From NCBI GenBank assembly GCA_035048495.1, contig CM068553.1:1681259-1745258 (forward strand): a DNA stretch of 64,000 bases, in the 5' to 3' direction. Within the stretch, counting starts at the first letter, position 1, and each line of letters starts with the position of its first letter. Under the pieces are notes generated by a model. It saw only the letters and a program-made list of their open reading frames with translations, did not search any database and was not told where the DNA came from. Below are positions 63,566 through 64,000 of the stretch, in pieces. This stretch comes from Euptelea pleiosperma (taxonomy: Eukaryota; Streptophyta; Magnoliopsida; Ranunculales; Eupteleaceae). Both the position numbers and the translations under genes were made by a program.

Positions 63566-63830
63566 GGGGTGTGGATTTGGCCCTCAGCCTGGCCTAACTT
63601 AGCCCGTTAAAGGGCTGGGCGGGGATTGGGCCTAATAGTTGAGCCCGTGGCTCGGCCCAGTCGAACCCATGAAGAGAGTTACCCGGGCAAGGCTGGCCTG
63701 ACCCGCCCATCAGCTTAGCCTGCGGCCCAACCCAACATCCAGGCCCAATGCCCGTCTAGGATCAGGCCGGTCCCGGGCTTCTATTTTCCAACCAGGCTCG
63801 GTTCGATGGGCCAAATCCCCACCCTAGAGT
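63566..63830. mobile_element. GGCCC-rich element with TAGGGGTGTGG ends
   Basis: TAGGGGTGTGGATTTGGCCC at the left is mirrored by GGGCCAAATCCCCACCCTA at the right. The interior is unusually GC-rich for this window. No target duplication was seen. Confidence 0.55.
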
Positions 63831-64000
63831 ATCTCCAACCCTAACTTAACTTAAAATAGGGTAAAAACTTAAAAAAAAACCATCTCCAACCCTATCTAAA
63901 AGTCCACCCTATTTTAGAGTAAACTCAAAACCTACCTTAAAGTTAGGGTAAGATTTAAATGAGATTCTAAAACGTGTTCTCATTTTCTCCCCATTTTCTA

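Overview
This is a window of plant nuclear DNA. Genes have spliceosomal GT-AG introns, and they include a beta-amylase, a thylakoid-type PP2C, a PSY-type sulfated-peptide precursor, a coiled-coil NLR, a CREC EF-hand protein and a kinesin-light-chain-related TPR protein. The rest is AT-rich and full of short inverted-repeat transposons. The repertoire fits a non-grass flowering plant; I cannot name the species or order.

Layout. (1) 551-608, minus: what looks like the first coding exon of a gene running off the left edge, with a TATA box near 710. (2) 4656-8060, minus: an intronless 1134-residue CNL resistance protein whose MHD motif reads MRN. (3) 8200-13620: a MITE nest. (4) 13884-16176, plus: a five-exon CREC EF-hand gene with a tiny TRIM in intron 1 and a MITE in intron 4. 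(5) 17185-18198, minus: a conserved small one-TM protein whose start codon is not visible. (6) 18232-24897: intergenic, with a full SINE and a solo LTR carrying heat-shock elements. (7) 24898-27793, plus: a four-exon plastid-type beta-amylase. (8) 27794-35572: no convincing gene. (9) 35573-36209, plus: a three-exon PSY-family peptide precursor. (10) 39922-46012, minus: an eleven-exon orthologue of the thylakoid phosphatase TAP38/PPH1, with a hAT-like insertion in intron 1. (11) 46013-55465: intergenic and TE-derived (gypsy-type LTR, CACTA end, MITEs). (12) 55466-60429, plus: a three-exon KLCR gene. (13) 60430-64000: MITE-rich.

I rebuilt the multi-exon genes by hand from splice sites, reading-frame continuity and family sequence. 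All four complete multi-exon models (CREC, BAM, TAP38, KLCR) close in frame at family-typical lengths, as does the PSY precursor.

The genes are not an operon or a pathway. Two (beta-amylase, TAP38) are predicted plastid proteins. The CREC gene and TAP38 lie in the same window, as their Arabidopsis counterparts appear to be neighbours (At4g27790 and At4g27800, from memory), which suggests ancestral microsynteny.

The most distinctive structure is in the repeats: several MITE families with long inverted repeats and intact 9-bp target duplications (Mutator-like), one nested inside another; a hAT-like element with an 8-bp duplication; two SINE copies with 11-12-bp duplications; and a solo LTR with a 5-bp duplication and two perfect trimeric heat-shock elements just upstream of its TATA box. 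I did not find a clearly new multi-gene system.
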